A stretch of DNA of 6,756 nucleotides from CAIYEO01 sp037139575 (lineage in GTDB: Bacteria; Patescibacteriota; Saccharimonadia; Saccharimonadales; UBA4665): contig JBAXGD010000018.1 of assembly GCA_037139575.1 (NCBI GenBank), positions 1 through 6,756 on the forward strand. Reading direction: 5' to 3'. Made by a program: the position numbers and the translations under genes. This document shows, piece by piece, positions 5,435-6,756 of this stretch; position 1 is the stretch's first letter; each line of letters starts with the position of its first letter. The notes beneath the pieces were generated by a model. That model saw only the letters and a list, made by a program, of their open reading frames with translations. It had not been told where the DNA came from and ran no database searches.

Positions 5435-6756
5435 ATGGATGACATCAAAAAGACAACAAACAAGGCTAAAAATGAAACTTTTAAAATAAAGGTAAGTCAT
5501 TTTACTGATAAAGAAAATGAAGGACTTGTAAAACCGATAGTCAATAAATCGGTTTCAGAGAATAGCAATAAAGACGATATTAACCTAGACTTCCTTACTC
5601 CCGAACAGGCAAACGATAAAGATCTTCTAGATAAAAATAATGATAATTCCGAGGAGGATGCAGTGGCTGAAAAAAATAGTCCAATTGATTGGTTCAAAAA
5701 TTTAAGTAAAAAAAGAAAAGCTATATTTTTAGCCCTCATAATAATACTGTTATTAGTCATTGGTGGTGGAATATATCTTGCACTTAATCCCAACAAGAAA
5801 CTCCCAGTAGTTAGCATCAAAAAATCTACTCCTGATGTAGTTAAACCCAAATTAGTACCATCCACACTAACAGGCCTACCCGTTGATCCGAGTGTTAATA
5901 ATAGAACTGTGACAGCAATAATGATTGAGAACAGTATTGATGCTAGACCGCAGTCAGGATTAGATCAGGCAGGAGTCGTATTCGAAGCAATAGCTGAGGG
6001 TGGCGTAACAAGATTCATGGGAGTATTTCAGGATACTCAACCAAGCTACATAGGCCCAGTAAGAAGTGCTCGGCCCTACTATATACAATGGGCACTGGGT
6101 TTTAATGCGGCATATGCTCACGTAGGTGGAAGCCCTGATGCGCTTGCTGACCTTAATGCATGGAATGTCCGGAATATTGATCAATTTGCAAATTCTGCTG
6201 CTTTTCAAAGAATCTCTAGTAGATATGCTCCACACAATGTGTATACGAGCATAGCTCAACTAAACACTGTCGAAAATACAAAAGGCTGGACTAGTAGTAA
6301 CTTCAAGGGCTTTATAAGAAAAGCCGATACGCCCGCAAAAACACCTACAGCAAGTAATCTAAGCTTCACTTTATCTGGACCAATCTATAATCCTTCGTTT
6401 ACATATAATCCATCAACCAATAACTACACGAGAAGCGAAAATGGTGCTGTTCATAATGTTATTTCACAATCGGGCGTACTTACACCAATAACTCCTAAAG
6501 TTGTTGTGGCACTTATTACGCCACTCGGTCAAGGAGCACTCGATTCATCCGGTGCATATTATTCGGACTATAACGTACTTGGTGCTGGTCAAGCTATGAT
6601 CTTCCAGGATGGTACAGAAATAACGGCTAACTGGAATAAGCAAAATAGTACAGATCAAATCACATTTACAGATAATAGCGGAAACCCAATAAAGCTTAAT
6701 GCAGGACAAACTTGGCTAACTGCAGTAGCAACTTCTGCTAATGTAAGCTATAAATA
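5435..6756 (+). CDS. DUF3048 (YerB-like) protein with a membrane anchor; 3' end cut by the window edge
   Basis: The 440 visible codons encode an uncharacterised DUF3048-family protein; Bacillus YerB is the familiar member, and the biochemical role is unknown to me. Residues 1-93 are charged and cytosolic, acidic around 46-80, ending in a basic KKRK stretch. A transmembrane helix follows at about 96-117. The N-terminal DUF3048 domain (about 143-290) shows its hallmarks: LTGLPV (145-150), ARPQSGL (170-176), EGGVTRF (188-194), GPVRSARPYY (207-216) and AHVGGSPDA (228-236). The C-terminal domain (about 310-440) ends with GQTWL near 425-428 and NVSY. The window stops after 'TA' following codon 440. 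Since family members end close to this point, the next base probably completes a stop codon. An in-frame ATG at 5426 would add three residues but overlaps TATAAT. Firmicutes relatives are lipoproteins; this one has no lipobox cysteine. Confidence 0.93.
   Translation, partial: MDDIKKTTNKAKNETFKIKVSHFTDKENEGLVKPIVNKSVSENSNKDDINLDFLTPEQANDKDLLDKNNDNSEEDAVAEKNSPIDWFKNLSKKRKAIFLALIIILLLVIGGGIYLALNPNKKLPVVSIKKSTPDVVKPKLVPSTLTGLPVDPSVNNRTVTAIMIENSIDARPQSGLDQAGVVFEAIAEGGVTRFMGVFQDTQPSYIGPVRSARPYYIQWALGFNAAYAHVGGSPDALADLNAWNVRNIDQFANSAAFQRISSRYAPHNVYTSIAQLNTVENTKGWTSSNFKGFIRKADTPAKTPTASNLSFTLSGPIYNPSFTYNPSTNNYTRSENGAVHNVISQSGVLTPITPKVVVALITPLGQGALDSSGAYYSDYNVLGAGQAMIFQDGTEITANWNKQNSTDQITFTDNSGNPIKLNAGQTWLTAVATSANVSYK

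Noticed and set aside
5497..5865. Minus-strand open frame of 122 codons
   Set aside because: It lies opposite the well-supported DUF3048 gene, has a Leu/Ser-rich low-information translation and resembles no family.
5960..6259. Minus-strand open frame of 99 codons
   Set aside because: Antisense to the conserved DUF3048 motif region, so explained as a shadow of that gene.

Overview
The window reads as ordinary chromosomal DNA from a small-genome, AT-rich bacterium. My best guess is a Candidate Phyla Radiation member, most likely Saccharibacteria (TM7) or a close relative. The reasons are long N-terminal cytosolic tails on single-pass membrane proteins, a PEGA/beta-propeller protein, a membrane-anchored sortase, a DUF3048 protein held by a membrane helix instead of a lipid, and little use of Shine-Dalgarno sequences. 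This assignment is inference, as no rRNA or marker comparison was possible. TGA acts as a normal stop (end of the gene at 3007-3939) and no TGA occurs inside the other reading frames. That argues against the UGA=Gly code of Absconditabacteria/Gracilibacteria.

Layout from left to right: a tRNA-Leu(CAA) gene on the minus strand fills the first 84 bases. A sortase (176-1369, +) converges on a PEGA/propeller protein (1364-2857, -), and the two coding regions overlap by 6 bp at their 3' ends. A 149-bp divergent intergenic region (2858-3006) carries two well-formed, interleaved promoters facing opposite ways. Then come three genes on the plus strand: an unrecognised single-pass membrane protein (3007-3939), glutamyl-tRNA synthetase gltX (3977-5404), and a DUF3048 (YerB-like) protein (5435 to the window end). 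The last appears to lack only the final base of its stop codon. There is no gene-free stretch over 300 bases, and I see no mobile element, CRISPR array or phage gene.

Apart from gltX and the tRNA, all four proteins share one plan: a cytosolic N-terminus, one transmembrane helix and an extracytoplasmic C-terminal region. They look like cell-envelope functions, and the sortase is the only one with a clear enzymatic role. I found no sortase substrate (LPXTG-type tail) in the window. The most striking global signal is near-total absence of cysteine: across all five proteins (about 2,100 codons) I find one cysteine, the sortase nucleophile. A second pattern is that gltX and the DUF3048 gene each have a -10-like hexamer ending exactly 7 nt before the ATG with no Shine-Dalgarno, as expected for leaderless mRNAs. 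I did not find a convincing new multi-gene system. The unrecognised membrane protein and the sortase's cytosolic domain are the least explained parts.
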